A stretch of 64,000 nt of DNA from Semisulcospira habei (lineage: Eukaryota; Mollusca; Gastropoda; Semisulcospiridae), in contig BTPG01000003.1 in the NCBI GenBank assembly GCA_036245525.1, positions 212,072,445-212,136,444 on the forward strand, in the 5' to 3' direction. Numbering within the stretch: the stretch's first letter is position 1; each line of letters starts with the position of its first letter. The notes below the pieces were generated by a model. The model searched no databases, was not told where the DNA came from, and was given only the letters and a program-made list of their open reading frames with translations. The position numbers and the translations under genes are program-made. Below, one piece after another: positions 42,890 to 53,617 of the stretch.

Positions 42890-43735
42890 ATTAAGATAGC
42901 ATGTCCGTTAGAAGCCCTGGTAAATCAAAGTGGCACAGTTGCACTGCGGCTGAATTGATCAGTGTTCAGGACATACTCCCAGACCTGTTTATCACTACGC
43001 TCCCGGCGTAGTTTCTACAATTTCACACCCCCGACTACGCTACTACGACCACCGTTTTAAAAATACGGTTTGGAGATCGCTAAAAGTACGTTTTCGCTGA
43101 TATTGTACTTTTTTGTGTGAAGACATTCTCGGCAAAATAGGCTACAAAAGCCTGATTCTGATTGGTCCGCAGTAGCCAATGAGCGTGTTTCTACTACCCG
43201 TGAAGACGCCATTGCAAAAATTGCGGTGGAAGCGTGCTACTGATATTATTCTTTTCAAACTGTCAGTGTGAATTTGGGCAAAAGACATGAAGCGAGGTTG
43301 CAGTTCTAAAGAACACGAAACAGACGACAGTGATGGTATTGAAGCCGGTGACTTTCGGCCTCCAGTAAAGAAGAAAGAACAGCCGAAAAAGAAGGTTGCA
43401 TGCCAACGTTTCCTGCAAAGCTATGCTGCTGACTTTCCATGCGTCACCGTTTCGTCGAGGGGCGGAACCTATGCACATTGCAGAGTGTGCAAGTTGGACT
43501 TTTCCATCGCCCATGGTGGCAAGTTCTTTGGGGGCCCTAAACTACACTTTGGGGACCCTAAACTACACTTTGGGGACCAGTGATTACACTTTCAACAAAA
43601 AAGTGGTAAACAGGTCTGTACTCCATTGGCAATAGCTGTCTCCGTCTCCCCATAACCCACCCGCTAGGGCCATCCATTATCTCTCTGGTGCTGCGGATGT
43701 TAACCCGCAACTAACCAAGCAACATGTAAGCCCTA
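42890..43735 (+). mobile_element. SINE-2 body, interrupted by a DNA transposon
   Basis: 42890-42979 (GTCCGTTAGAAGCCCTGGTA) and 43619-43735 (TACTCCATTGGCAATAGCTG) are consecutive parts of SINE-2; the tRNA head is missing. Confidence 0.88.
42980..43618 (+). mobile_element. hAT-like element with a zinc-finger coding fragment
   Basis: Terminal inverted repeats CAGACCTGTTTATCACT and its complement (16 of 17 match), with a 6-base duplication TACTCC at 42974-42979 and 43619-43624. From 43287 it encodes MKRGCSSKEHETDDSDGIEA, then a Lys-rich stretch, then YAHCRVCKLDFSIAHGGKF, the start of a BED-like zinc finger. After that the protein breaks off into a repeated CTAAACTACACTTTGGGGA. I infer an internally deleted transposon that keeps the transposase N-terminus. 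The superfamily rests on CAG ends and duplication length, so hAT is an inference. Confidence 0.82.
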
Positions 43736-43960
43736 CTCCCTCTCATCCCCTCCACTTTTACAAAAGAGACCCAAACATCAACAGAACTGCAAACTAATCG
43801 ACAACTCCGCTGGCATCAGCAGCTTCTCTTTTTGGGAAACAAATGTTTGTTAGGGTTACATGCTGTACATCTCACAAATGTGCCTCCTAAGAACGTGTTT
43901 GCGCTGTGACCTTACAGTAAACAACAGTCTTGACTAATGACTGCTGTATTTCTTGCAGCT

Positions 43961-44159
43961 TTAACACATTCAGCCTCGACGGACTTCAGCAGGAGACGGA
44001 TCGACCATGATTATTCAAGGGTAGTGCCAGATCAGCTTGGCGCCTTCAGGCGCCAAGCTCATCTGGCACTACCCTTGAATTATCATGGTCGACCCATCGC
44101 CTGCAACTGTGCTAGACGACGCCTCTAAAGTTTAGGAACTGAAGCCTTGGGGATAAAGC
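43961..44159. mobile_element. TTAA hairpin MITE, family A/C
   Basis: TTAACACATTCAGCCTCGAC to GAAGCCTTGGGGATAAAGC; core hairpin intact with a CTTCAGG loop. Confidence 0.85.
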
Positions 44160-44350
44160 ACTACAAGTGTGACTGATATACCTGGCATGGTGCTTAAGCC
44201 AAACAGACTATCTTTGAGCCATATAAAGATTAATCCCTCGACACACATTTGTCCTTGCCACCAAGCAGTATCGTCTATCACCACAAAGTGGCTAACTCGT
44301 CAAAGTTGAGAGTGTAAAAAGAAATCAGACAAAAAGATGCGTCAACTTAC

Positions 44351-44390
44351 CTCGAAGATTCTGAATGCACTTCTTTCTCTATTTCTTAGT
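44351..44390 (-). CDS. HMGA-like AT-hook protein, last coding exon (TKK-stop)
   Basis: On the minus strand GTTTTGCAG precedes it and GTAAGTT follows. In phase 0 after the GRPKK exon it reads ACT AAG AAA TAG, giving a GRPKKTKK end. The stop is 28 bases before the donor, short of the distance that normally triggers nonsense-mediated decay. With this exon the protein is 107 residues, the length of vertebrate HMGA1a, which may be coincidence. Confidence 0.65.
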
Positions 44391-44627
44391 CTGCAAAACA
44401 AAACACAATTACACAATGGAAAACCTGCTATTGCACTCCATACATCACGTGTACAAGGGTTACCTGCAGAAACTCTGCAACATAAAACTAGTTAACCTCC
44501 TTGTGCATGCCGCCACCATTACTGCGCATGATGCCGGTGGTTGCGTACACAAGAAATGTTGGTTAAGTATAGACAATTCTGCTCAACACACATTCTAAAG
44601 TACATATACTATAACCAAAGGGAATTA

Positions 44628-45108
44628 CAGGGCTTGTAATGGTCTGGAGTCAAAAAAAGAGGAAATTGGCTGGGGTCCAGGTGCCACCCAGGCGCTGGTA
44701 GAGGGTGCAGGGGAATGACCCCCCCCCCCCCCCCCCCCCCCCCCCATACAAATTGTAGCATTTTTAACGTGCATTCTTTCAAGCTGTTCCATTTCTTGAG
44801 ATCTTCCTCAAATATTGTCCTAGTCGTTTATCACCCATATCTTTTTCCATCGATTCCCACCTCTACGCATTTTTCACGCCTTCATCATCAAATCGCCACA
44901 CTGAACAATGCGTCTTGCATCTATTTTACCGGCTGCGATTCAGACACACGCATGCGCAGTTCTGTGTTTCCGTTTGGCTTGAGGACACGCACAACAAACT
45001 TTTTCATCGGAGGAAAATCGTCAAACTTTTTGGTTCCGCAGAGACCATACTGTTCTTGGCGGAATTTTTTTTTTAATAGCGGAAATTCGCGGAAAATTAC
45101 AAGCCCTG
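44628..45108. mobile_element. CAG-ended non-autonomous DNA transposon (6-base duplication)
   Basis: Ends CAGGGCTTGTAAT / ATTACAAGCCCTG, flanked by GAATTA at 44622-44627 and 45109-45114. A poly-C run lies inside (about 44719-44745). No coding sequence is recognised. Confidence 0.88.
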
Positions 45109-45127
45109 GAATTACTCAGCGCTTTAC

Positions 45128-45262
45128 ATACAAACAGTTAAGATTCCTGTCCCCTCCTTATCAGGCATCCAATCACAAGCCCACAAAACAATACTGCGTA
45201 TTTTTCTAATGCGCGGGCGATTGGATGCCTGGTAAGGAGGGGACAGGGGATCCGTTTGTATG
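45128..45262. repeat. Palindrome, family L
   Basis: Arms of about 48 bases: CCTGTCCCCTCCTTATCAGG and ATCCAATC opposed to GATTGGATGCC and AAGGAGGGGACAGGGG. Confidence 0.88.
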
Positions 45263-45582
45263 CCTATTCCCCTTGGCATGTTTACTGTTCTACCAGCGCT
45301 AGCCTCACCTGTCTGGTTTGCGAGACATTCTAAAATATTGGCCATATCATAAATGACAGAATGCCGTACTCGAGACTATCCAAACATGAGGAGCTCTCAC
45401 ACTCACTGCTTACAGATTTCATTTCCAAAATGACCTTAAATCTTTAAAAAGAGTGACATATGGAGTATAAATTCAGCTGCCTAAGCCACTTTCCAGAAAA
45501 ATCACAATTTCACGAAGTTTAGGAACAAACGGAGAACGCTCATGATTTAAATAACATGAACGTCATTTCATTATGTTCATCA

Positions 45583-45733
45583 TTAACCCTTTTCATCCCG
45601 ATAGTAATATACTACTGCTAGAAATTAATTTGACTATGTTAGTTCAAGGGTGGTGCCAGAATAGCTTGGCACCACCCTTGCACTAAAATGGTTGATCTAT
45701 TGCCCAATTTGTAATAATGTAATGTAGCCTTCA
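45583..45733. mobile_element. TTAA hairpin element, B/M type
   Basis: TTAACCCTTTTCATCCCGATA left end as in 52506-52726; compact hairpin TTAGTTCAAGGGTGGTGCC. The right end is decayed. Confidence 0.7.
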
Positions 45734-45925
45734 TACAGTCGTAGGTCCAAGTACAAGGGGAGGGAGAGGGCTGTGGTAAGGGGGTGGGTGGTGCCTGTGG
45801 GTCAAGTTGTAATCACTCATAAATTCTGGCCCAGCACCTGATGACAGCATCATATGTTTCAGGTCCCCCCTTTTTCCCTCTTTAGCACCAGCCAGAAGGC
45901 TTTCCATCACTGGCACTGTCCGTCC
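45731..45925 (-). CDS. Possible alternative last exon of the AT-hook gene
   Basis: On the minus strand, GGCTCTCAG precedes it and the frame stays open in phase 0 for 64 codons: GRTVPVMESLLAGAKEGKRG, then DLKHMMLSS and a His/Pro/Leu-rich end. Used after the GRPKK exon it would give 168 residues. No domain is recognised. Its stop lies within two bases of the repeat at 45583-45733. Confidence 0.35.
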   Translation of the reverse strand, partial: GRTVPVMESLLAGAKEGKRGDLKHMMLSSGAGPEFMSDYNLTHRHHPPPYHSPLPPLVLGPTTV

Positions 45926-46355
45926 CTGAGAGCCAGCTCAAAAATTCTTTCGTTATTACCGAGCTGGAAAACCACAGGTGGTGCGTCGAGATAACTAAAC
46001 TAATATTTTTTTAAAATTCAGGATAATTGAACTGACAGATTCGATGACGAAACAGTGACACCAAATTTCAAAACAATTGCAGAGATCTTGGATTTAATAT
46101 GTATATATCAGAAATCCACATTTATATGACCACACAGTTTCATATAGTATGTGCAACTCTACTTCTAGTCCACGCTATGCTTTAACCAGTAATAACATCC
46201 TCAACTTTAAGATGCAAACGAGGCTGATCCATAAAAATGACAGTCTTTTGCTGATCCATATAAATGACGATCAAAGAAAGTCCTTTCTCAGCAGCCTTCA
46301 CAACATGCATGAGCTAATGAAAATCCATGCCTCTTGTAGGGAGAAGGCCCTGAAT

Positions 46356-47113
46356 CAGGGTGGAGAAGGTGTAAAAATCTCTGAAAAGTGGCCGGGGTCC
46401 AGGGGTCGCCTAGGTCCCGGTGGGGTCCAGGGGCAAAGCCCCGGTAGGGGGCCCAGGGTAGCATAGCTCCCCGGAAAAAAAAAATCGAAACACAAAAAAG
46501 TTGAACCACCAGCAAATTTCTTCTTCAAACCACCCACCCTCTCTCTTCCAAAAGAGCCGTCAAACCATTATTAGAGTAGCCCAGTTCTTCGTTGCAGAGA
46601 ATGCAGAGCGCCATGCCAGGTTTTCCCACTTTACGGTAACATTTACCAACATGCTGGTCCGACTCACTGACCTTTGCCACCTTTTTATACCCATTCCCAT
46701 TTCTTGTTGATTTTCCCTTCTTCAAAAGGGTCTCCCCGGTTAATCGCTCATGAAACGCACGACGTGTTAGGTTATTGACCAGTATCACAATAGATTACCA
46801 ATGGCCAACACAGAGGACTGAACTCCGGTGAACTGTCAAACGCTCAATATCGCTTCACCCACTGTAATCAAGTGATGAGTAAGCCTTTATAATGGGCAGT
46901 GCATACAATGTTACACTCGCGGGTGCAGGCACCACGTTCAGTGACGAGAAAGTAAAAGCTGGACACGGACTTGAACTTGTCATATCTCTGAACTCTGATC
47001 GAGACGTGGAGAAAATGTGTTTCGTGAATTTTTCTCGGAACTCTATTTCATTTTCTCGGTAGTGACGCTACCTTTCCTCGGAAAATCGTGGATCCGAGGA
47101 GTTCTCCACCCTG
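46356..47113 (-). mobile_element. CAG-ended DNA transposon with a zinc-finger coding fragment
   Basis: Ends CAGGGTGGAGAA / TTCTCCACCCTG, flanked by CTGAAT at 46350-46355 and 47114-47119. On the minus strand a frame encodes VGKPGMALCILCNEELGYSN and NGLTALLE, a BED-like zinc finger start, then stops. Same design as 42980-43618 with different sequence. Confidence 0.85.
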
Positions 47114-47119
47114 CTGAAT

Positions 47120-47409
47120 AAGCAAATAATTGCACAGTGGCTTAATCATCTGGGGAATCTAATAAGGGTGTAAAGTAGGTCTGCAAAATGCACAGATTCA
47201 ATCTCTGGCGGTTCATGGTGATCTATGTCAATTGCAGTTGAACTGGTCTGACCAGACACCGTTTCCAGGCAAAATGAAGAGGGGACAGAAAAGAAAGGGG
47301 AAGTGTTACGTCAGTGACAGTCAACTACGCAAGATAAACATTGGGCTGTCGGCACCAGCTTGATGAGTTTTCTGACCTCACCCTGCGATCAGGGGGTATC
47401 GGATTTCCC
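47120..47409. other. No feature seen
   Basis: Intron of the AT-hook gene; no coding or repeat signal recognised. Confidence 0.4.
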
Positions 47410-47419
47410 CGAAATTTCA

Positions 47420-47540
47420 AGAACGCTACTCAATCTGATTCATGTCTGAATGCTACTCAATCAGATTCATGTCTGAACAATGCTACTCAATCTGATTCAT
47501 GTCTGAACAATGCTACTCAATCTGATTCATGTCTGAACAA
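47420..47540. repeat. 30-base minisatellite, four copies
   Basis: AATGCTACTCAATCTGATTC plus ATGTCTGAAC; the first unit is three bases short. Confidence 0.95.
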
Positions 47541-47682
47541 AAGATGGACCAGAGGCACAGGTCATCACGAGTCCCTGAAACCTGCTGGGAGCTCTTGAGG
47601 ATCTATGCCTCCTGCAGAAGGATGCAGATTCCAGTGTAGCCAGCACTAGCTGCAGTCAGCACTGCAATGAATGTGGTGTCAC

Positions 47683-47760
47683 CTTTTTGGGTCGGCCCAG
47701 TGGTTTGCCAGTTGGAGCTGGTTTTCCCGCCTCACGAGCAGCCTTGCGCTTTTCTCGCTC
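47683..47760 (-). CDS. HMGA-like AT-hook protein, exon 4 (third AT-hook)
   Basis: Minus strand: GATCTTTAG precedes it and GTGACA follows; 78 bases, phase 0 in and out. It encodes EREKRKAAREAGKPAPTGKP followed by LGRPKK, a basic segment ending in an AT-hook core (GRP flanked by basic residues). Confidence 0.85.
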
Positions 47761-48093
47761 CTAAAGATCATAAAAACCAAAAATGTAAGCCGTTTCAGGC
47801 TCATGGTAATTTGTCTCACGTCAAGCAAACTACTTTATCACCTTCATTTGTAACAGTCATGGAGTCTCGCGAGCTTCTGCAGGCTGCGTATCAATGTTAG
47901 TTCAAGCTGCAGAGGAAGCGATCGAGGAAGAAGTGCAAGCTGCAAGGGCTCATGAGAATCTACAGCTCTTGCTAACAGAGACCAATTCCCAATGGCATCC
48001 TCAGACTGGAGGAAGATATTTAACCTTAGTGAAGTTAGTCTGCATGGGCGAGTGTGAAAAATTTAAATGACTAAAAACGGTGCATTACTGCGG
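47761..48093. other. Intron, F-type traces only
   Basis: GGGCTCATGAGAATCTACAGC near 47946 resembles a half F hairpin. Otherwise nothing seen. Confidence 0.4.
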
Positions 48094-48180
48094 TCAGCAA
48101 GAGACAAACTCTCATGAGCCCCTGCAGATGTAATAGTGACTGCGGAGGCAGGGGCCCGTGATATATGTATGCCCCTTACA
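48094..48180. repeat. Hairpin element, family F
   Basis: CAAGAGACAAACTCTCATGA and GGGGCCCGTGATATATGTAT around a CCCCTGCA / TGCGGAGGCAGGGG stem. Confidence 0.65.
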
Positions 48181-48778
48181 GATGGAACAGGCTGGTTACT
48201 GGGCTGTTCTGTCTGAACCTGTTACCTTTGCGTTGCGTTATTTTTAGGGCAGGCATGTTCTGATCATAGGAAAGATCGATAATGAGTTATTTTAGATCAA
48301 AATCTGTTATTTTATATCAGAATCACATACCTTTTTAGTACATTGTTTTCTTTTGCAATAAGAATTGCATGGATTTTGCATCATGAGAATAAAAGTACCG
48401 TTGGAACTGTTACTCCAGTGTGGTCTACAACCTTGTGCCACGTGTGATGAGTTGCAACTGAGCGAGGTTTTTCTACAAGAACCCTACGTGTGCCTGGACC
48501 ATGTAACAGCACCGCAAAAGTAAAATTCAGCTTTCTGGGATTTTGAAAAAAACGAATCGGTCTCCAGGACTGAAGACCGTCACAAAAGAGTATGGGAATT
48601 AAGCCTAGGGCTGTCGATAAATTTTTGTTGCGACGATTCCTGCCAGATTTACATTGAATTACTACAAGCACAAAAAAAGGCACATTTAGAAAACAGGTCA
48701 GCCTGTGTGTGTCTGTCAGTATACTACCACATCTGATACAACGTGCAGCTCTCTGGCTCTCAAGGGGACACCCTTTCA
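48181..48778. other. Intron; half of a D-type hairpin at about 48610-48655
   Basis: GGGCTGTCGATAAATTTTTG and CGACGATTCCTGCCAG match one D arm; the other arm is missing. Confidence 0.45.
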
Positions 48779-48957
48779 GCAAAGGGTCCAGAGGCCAACA
48801 CCAGCCTTAGCTGGCCTGCGAAGCAAGCACAGGCCAGTATGGCCGATATCGGCCCTGGGCACTACCCTTGAATTATGATTAATCTGTCTCCTACAACATA
48901 GTCATTGGGCACCTTCCAAATTTGAGAAATGGCACCTTGAGGCCAAAACTGTTAAAA
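48779..48957. repeat. Family I remnant joined to the right half of an A/C MITE
   Basis: GGCCAGTATGGCCGATATCG, then GGCACTACCCTTGAATTATG to GGCCAAAACTGTTAA. Confidence 0.65.
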
Positions 48958-49058
48958 GACTGAATTTTTGTTTTCAAATTTTATGATTTCATACAAAACA
49001 CCGATACAGTCTCAGGACTGTAGCCTATCAATGTTTTTCTGTCTGTTCGTGCTCAACT

Positions 49059-49150
49059 TAGGTAACCCTTTGGCGGTCGGCAAAAGCTTTTGCCACGATT
49101 CCTTCAGGAATTATCACAACAAAAGCCACTACTTAGAGCCAAAGGGCTTA
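49059..49150. mobile_element. Hairpin element, family D (drifted)
   Basis: GTAACCCTTTGGCGGTCGG to AGAGCCAAAGGGCTTA; centre CCTTCAGGA. It ends 41 bases past the donor of exon 3. Confidence 0.75.
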
Positions 49151-49190
49151 TCTTCATTTTTTTTTTTTTTTTACTCACAGGCATACTGAC

Positions 49191-49235
49191 CTCATCACTC
49201 AGTGGGGGTCGGCCTCTGCCTCGACCAGACTGAGT
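49191..49235 (-). CDS. HMGA-like AT-hook protein, exon 3 (second AT-hook)
   Basis: Minus strand: TTTTCAACAG precedes it and GTCAGT follows; 45 bases, phase 0. It reads TQSGRGRGRPPLSDE, with the AT-hook core GRGRP. AT-hooks bind the minor groove of AT-rich DNA. Confidence 0.88.
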
Positions 49236-49953
49236 CTGTTGAAAACAAAGCAAAACGTCTACGTGAGCCCAAGGACTTTGTGCTGAACCTGGAGTGCTCT
49301 TTGCAGAAGCACACCGACAAACACTAAGTGAAAACTATACATGATTTTCATCTGACCACAAGCGCTGCATTTTCTTCTCCTTGCATCATGTAGCGAGCAA
49401 ATATGATCAAGTGCACCTCAACCGACATGCAAAAAAACATATCTTCATAAAACTCAGCAATAAACCGAGGCAATGGTGACCATCATGCTTTGCATACATA
49501 TAAACAAGCAGCGTTAAAAAAATCAGTACATGAAACTGGAAGAAACCTCTGAAATACATTTGCATGGATGGGACAGACAAAAAAAAGTTGAACCCTGAAG
49601 CGGGGATATGGGGGCCGCGGAAGGCCCCATGTTTAAGTGAAAAAAAAAAAAAGGTGCTTTTTTTAAAAATCCGAATTCCGACTTTAGCTGGAAAAGTCCC
49701 ATCCATGCATACGTAAATCTACAGGTGAAAGCTGGCAATAGGCCGGTTGCGAGTTCCCGATAGTGTGAGAACACTCGCTAGATTATCCAACTTCGAACCG
49801 AGACTAGACCCAGCCGGCCATAAAATGTGGGGCTACCCGGCTCTGTTACGCCTAGCCAACACTGTATTTTAGTTATTAACATGCAATGTGACACAAAATT
49901 TATAAGAACCCAGCGAAAAAAGATACATGCTTAGGAAAGACCATTACAAAACA

Positions 49954-50357
49954 ATTAGCATTTCTTGTTAAAACCCTTTTAACCTTTAGCACGCTGGTGG
50001 CGACACTTGTCGCCAGCCGCCATCTTGCTTCATTATCGGTATCGGATGGCGACATGTCGCCACCGCATGGTCTGCTCGTAATCGTCTATGTTAAACACAA
50101 TGGGTTGCTATGAAGCCTTTGCAAAGGATTGTGGGTGATTGTAAATGAGGCTTGCTTCCGTTTTATATCGGCGATCTTGCTAACTTCGAGTGTGTTTAAG
50201 CGATTCAAATTTTCTAAGCGAGAGTTTGTTCCAACGGCTTCATTTTGACAAAAGATGACCGATGAGGAGTTAGAAGCATTCATCAAGGAATACTTTTATG
50301 GAGTCAGATTTCGATGATGAAGACTTTCTTGGGTTTTTGCAAAAAGACTTGAGATCG

Positions 50358-50391
<34 letters not shown>

Positions 50392-50853
50392 GGGGGGGGG
50401 TGGGAGATGGTGGCGATGGGCAGAGCAGTGATTCTGAATCGAGTGCTAGTGAACGCGGAAACGGTGCGTAGTAAGCATTGATTATTATTATTTTTTTGTT
50501 AGGATAATAACACAAACACAGTTTTAAGAATTGAGACATAATCTTGATTCATGTATTTACATACATGCCAAATTCCACAATCATACATAGAAAAATGAAA
50601 AAGTTGTACTTTTGAAGTAGGTAGGGTAGCATTGGGTTTAGCCCACTAAAAAAGAATGCAGGTGCAGGGGAAAGAACCGACAGCGGAAAGCAGAGTGCTA
50701 AAGGTTAAAAAAAATATACAAACATGCAGAGGAACACACTTCAAAAATCATTTCACTATAGGGAAAATTGCATGTTCCCATCACAAAAAGATAAGTTGCA
50801 AATTACACAATTGAATGTCTATTTTGAAAAAGGGTTTAACAAGAAATGCTAAT
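49954..50853. mobile_element. Outer inverted repeat enclosing the piggyBac-like element
   Basis: ATTAGCATTTCTTGTTAAA..CCCTTTT at the left and its reverse complement at 50828-50853. The arms extend imperfectly outward (TTACA..AAAAC). I infer an older element into which the piggyBac-like one jumped. Confidence 0.65.
49979..50708 (+). mobile_element. Internally deleted piggyBac-like element
   Basis: TTAACCTTTAGCAC at the left and GTGCTAAAGGTTAA at the right give a TTAA duplication. From 50254 an acidic start MTDEELEAFIKE and, one frame over, SDFDDEDFLGF resemble the acidic N-terminus of piggyBac transposases. A G run of about 40 bases then ends the coding similarity. The catalytic core is missing. 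Confidence 0.75.
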
Positions 50854-51712
50854 AAGTTTTGATGTAAATTATGCAACCGTCTTTTCTAAGTGTTTCTTAC
50901 ATCATTTTAAACGTTTAGCAGTCGCCTTTTCGGTTTTGGGGAATTCAAAATGGGGGAATTCACCGATCGCACAAAGACAAAAAACACTGCACATCGTAGG
51001 CGCCACTCTGCAAAAAGCAAAATCATCACCTCTTGACGAAGCAATAATGAACGACTATCGCTCCTTGTACGATGAACTTAAAGTCATGAGCTTCGGCTTT
51101 TTTCTTTCCATCGCCAGTTGTTGTGTCTTTCCGCTTAGACATGACGCCGGCAGAGCACGCAACACGAGGCCGAGCGTAAACATGTACGAGTAAATTTGGC
51201 GGATGGAAGTCTCGCGTTGTCTCACTTGAAGACTGAGAACACCGAGGGAAGACTGCGAAGACTGAAGAATTATAAAGCGCAAACAACGTGCAAAAACAAA
51301 TCTCCGCGATTTTGCCTCGTCACAATGTGTGAATCGGGATCCAAAAGGGGGGAATGTGCGAATCGGGTCTGAAATAGAGGAAAATCACGCAAAATCTATG
51401 ATGGTAGGCAGGTCTGCTGGTCCCTCTGCCAACCCACCCATCACCTGAGTCACCAAAGTGAATGGTGTACAGCTGACTTGTAAATAACTGACCCCAAATC
51501 GGCAAATGCAAAAAGGGAAAAGGGGGAGGGGGCTGGGGTGTCATCTCACCGATGTGCACGTGTACGCCGCAGACTTACAACCAGTGCAAGGCTTTCCAAA
51601 AATGATTTATTCATGTAAAAAATGCAGTAATTGCAACCCCCTGTATAACCAGAATCTGAATTCATGGAATTCAGCCTGCCAGCTGTCACCCATGTGAATC
51701 CCTCCTGCACAC
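50854..51712 (-). other. Intron; one unexplained short coding-like start
   Basis: On the minus strand from 51142 a frame reads MSKRKDTTTGDGKKKAEAHD, similar in style to the N-termini of the zinc-finger transposons nearby. No domain follows. Its status as an exon or transposon piece is unresolved. Confidence 0.25.
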
Positions 51713-51814
51713 CTTGGCTGTTTTGGGGCTGGCGCCTTTGAAGCTGCCCTTGGGCCGGCCGCGCCCCTTTTTGGCTGGTGATGCAGATTCATTTTCCTCT
51801 GCAGGTTCCTCGTC
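51713..51814 (-). CDS. HMGA-like AT-hook protein, exon 2 (first AT-hook)
   Basis: Minus strand: TGATTTCAG precedes it and GTGTGC follows; 102 bases, phase 0. It encodes an acidic stretch DEEPAEENESASPA, then KKGRGRPKGSFKGASPKTAK, which has a full AT-hook (KGRGRPKG). Confidence 0.9.
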
Positions 51815-51950
51815 CTGAAATCAGAACTCAAAATGTAAATACCTCCTTCAGACACAGGTGCACATCAGGCCCTGACAAGAGTTAAGCTGATGACAAAATA
51901 CTATTCCCATTCCCCTTCTTCATTACACACAGGGAAGGCAAACTGTTAGT

Positions 51951-52321
51951 TTGATTGATTGTACATTGCTTAATGTCCCGACAGCAACAAGACTTTCTCA
52001 GAACGTGCCTGCACTGCTTGTGAAAAAAAAACCTTAACAGAACATTGAATGTATGTCGCCAGCCGGTCCAATACGTTAAGTAAACCTACGACATGGGACC
52101 TAAATAAAGCTAAGACCATTTAGCAACACACATCCAATATCAAGAGCTACAGGCAGTGCAGACAATAGGGAGAGTTTTAAAAAGGCAAATACAGGTGAAT
52201 GGACCAAGGGTAGACAGAAACACATTCCCCTAAATAGAGGGGAAAACCCACCCTGTGGGGCTGACCAGGGTGACCCTGGGAACTAAAAAGTAGTTAACCC
52301 CACCCAAGTCCCCCAGGTGGG
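51951..52321 (-). mobile_element. SINE-R with 14-base target duplication
   Basis: GGCAAACTGTTAGT at 51937-51950 and 52322-52335. A full-length reference for the family (371 bases). Confidence 0.93.
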
Positions 52322-52505
52322 GGCAAACTGTTAGTGCCAACTTAAAGCCCGCTGAATATAGTGTTAACAGGCACAGTAAAATGCAATGATCAGCTATCAG
52401 TATTACAATTTACATGATATAAAGTGGGTGTGAAAAGATTCCACGAGCCAGCAGACGAATCAGCTGCATTCCTCAAGATCATGGATTTCAGGTGCCATAT
52501 TACTA

Positions 52506-52726
52506 TTAACCCTTTTCATCCTGATACACCTATGGCTTGAAATAAATGTGACTATAATAGTTCAAGGGTGGTGCCAAATAGCTTGGTGCCTGAGGCGCCA
52601 AGCTATTCTGTCACCACCCTTAAACTAAAACAGTTGATCTATCTCCTAATCTGTAAAAGTGTAATGTAGCCTTCATAGGACAATAGGCAAATTTTACATA
52701 ATCAGCCCCACGGTGTAATGGGTTAA
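52506..52726. mobile_element. TTAA hairpin MITE, B/M type
   Basis: TTAACCCTTTTCATCCTGAT to GGTGTAATGGGTTAA; core hairpin ATAGTTCAAGGGTGGTGCC. Confidence 0.88.
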
Positions 52727-52873
52727 GAATTGGAATGTTTTCTGCTTACAGTTACAGGGCAAGAACTTTTTCTTCACATTGTGTGCATGCAGTTTTTACC
52801 TGCCACTTGGCCTTCTCCGTTCTCAAGCACAGAAAAAAATAAGCGAGCTCAAAACTGGTTCACGCCTCAACTA

Positions 52874-53062
52874 TTAACCCTTTTAGCCCCTAGGTCCCAT
52901 TTCTCAAAATTTGGAGGTGTGTACCTGTTGTAGGAGATAGATTGATCATAATTGGGTAGTGCCAGATGAGCTTGGCGCATTCAGGTGCCAAGCTCATCTG
53001 GCACTACCCTTGAATTATGAAAAATCCATCTCCTGCTGCATGGTCCTGGGGCTAAGAGTTAA
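52874..53062. mobile_element. TTAA hairpin MITE, family C
   Basis: TTAACCCTTTTAGCCCCTAG to CCTGGGGCTAAGAGTTAA; the outer left part of the hairpin is shortened. Confidence 0.87.
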
Positions 53063-53292
53063 ATTTCAAAATCAACTCAGGGAGTCGAATCAGTCAAGAG
53101 ATAAACCCCTTAACCCACGACTGCCGAAAAAAACCAATGCAATGACGATATTCACATATGCCGGGAATAAACATGTGTTTTTAACCCCTCGTATTGAAAC
53201 CGTTTTTACTCAGCCATTTGCCGAGATATTTGCATTGTGCTGCGAAACCCTGTACATTGTTGTGAAAATACAATTTTTTAAAATTTCCTATA

Positions 53293-53340
53293 ATGGAGCA
53301 CCTTGCTTAGTGGCTGGTGCAGGACTAAACTCAGCCATGC
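53293..53340. repeat. Right half of a family E hairpin
   Basis: GGAGCACCTTGCTTAGTGGC to CTCAGCCATGCA, with no left arm. Confidence 0.75.
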
Positions 53341-53408
53341 ACTCGCCCCAGGGCATCTATGCATCTGTCAACACATTGTGTCCAAGTTCCATGGATGGAT
53401 AGCGGTCT

Positions 53409-53523
53409 GGGCTCTGTTGCACGAGTGAGCTTAGTGCTGCTGCAGCCACTAAGGCGCTCCGCTACAGTGAGCGCCTTGCTTAGTGGCTGGAGCAGCGCTA
53501 AGCTCATTCATGCAATGGAGCCC
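53409..53523. repeat. Hairpin element, family E
   Basis: GTGAGCTTAGTGCTG..CAGCCACTAAGG with the matching right arm. The flanks GGGCTC and GAGCCC are also inverted. Confidence 0.85.
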
Positions 53524-53617
53524 TAGTCTTTAGCTCTGAAATTGAAAACAATTTCAGGGTGACATTCTGCTAAGGGCAGGGAAACACTGCTGTTCAGTTA
53601 AAATTGTGAAAGCATAC

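Noticed and set aside
43287..43583. Host zinc-finger gene
   Set aside because: It lies wholly inside an element with inverted ends and a target duplication, and breaks off after the finger start.
45124..45345. Coding frame over the palindrome near 45.2 kb
   Set aside because: The open frame follows the inverted repeat; no domain or splice signal is present.
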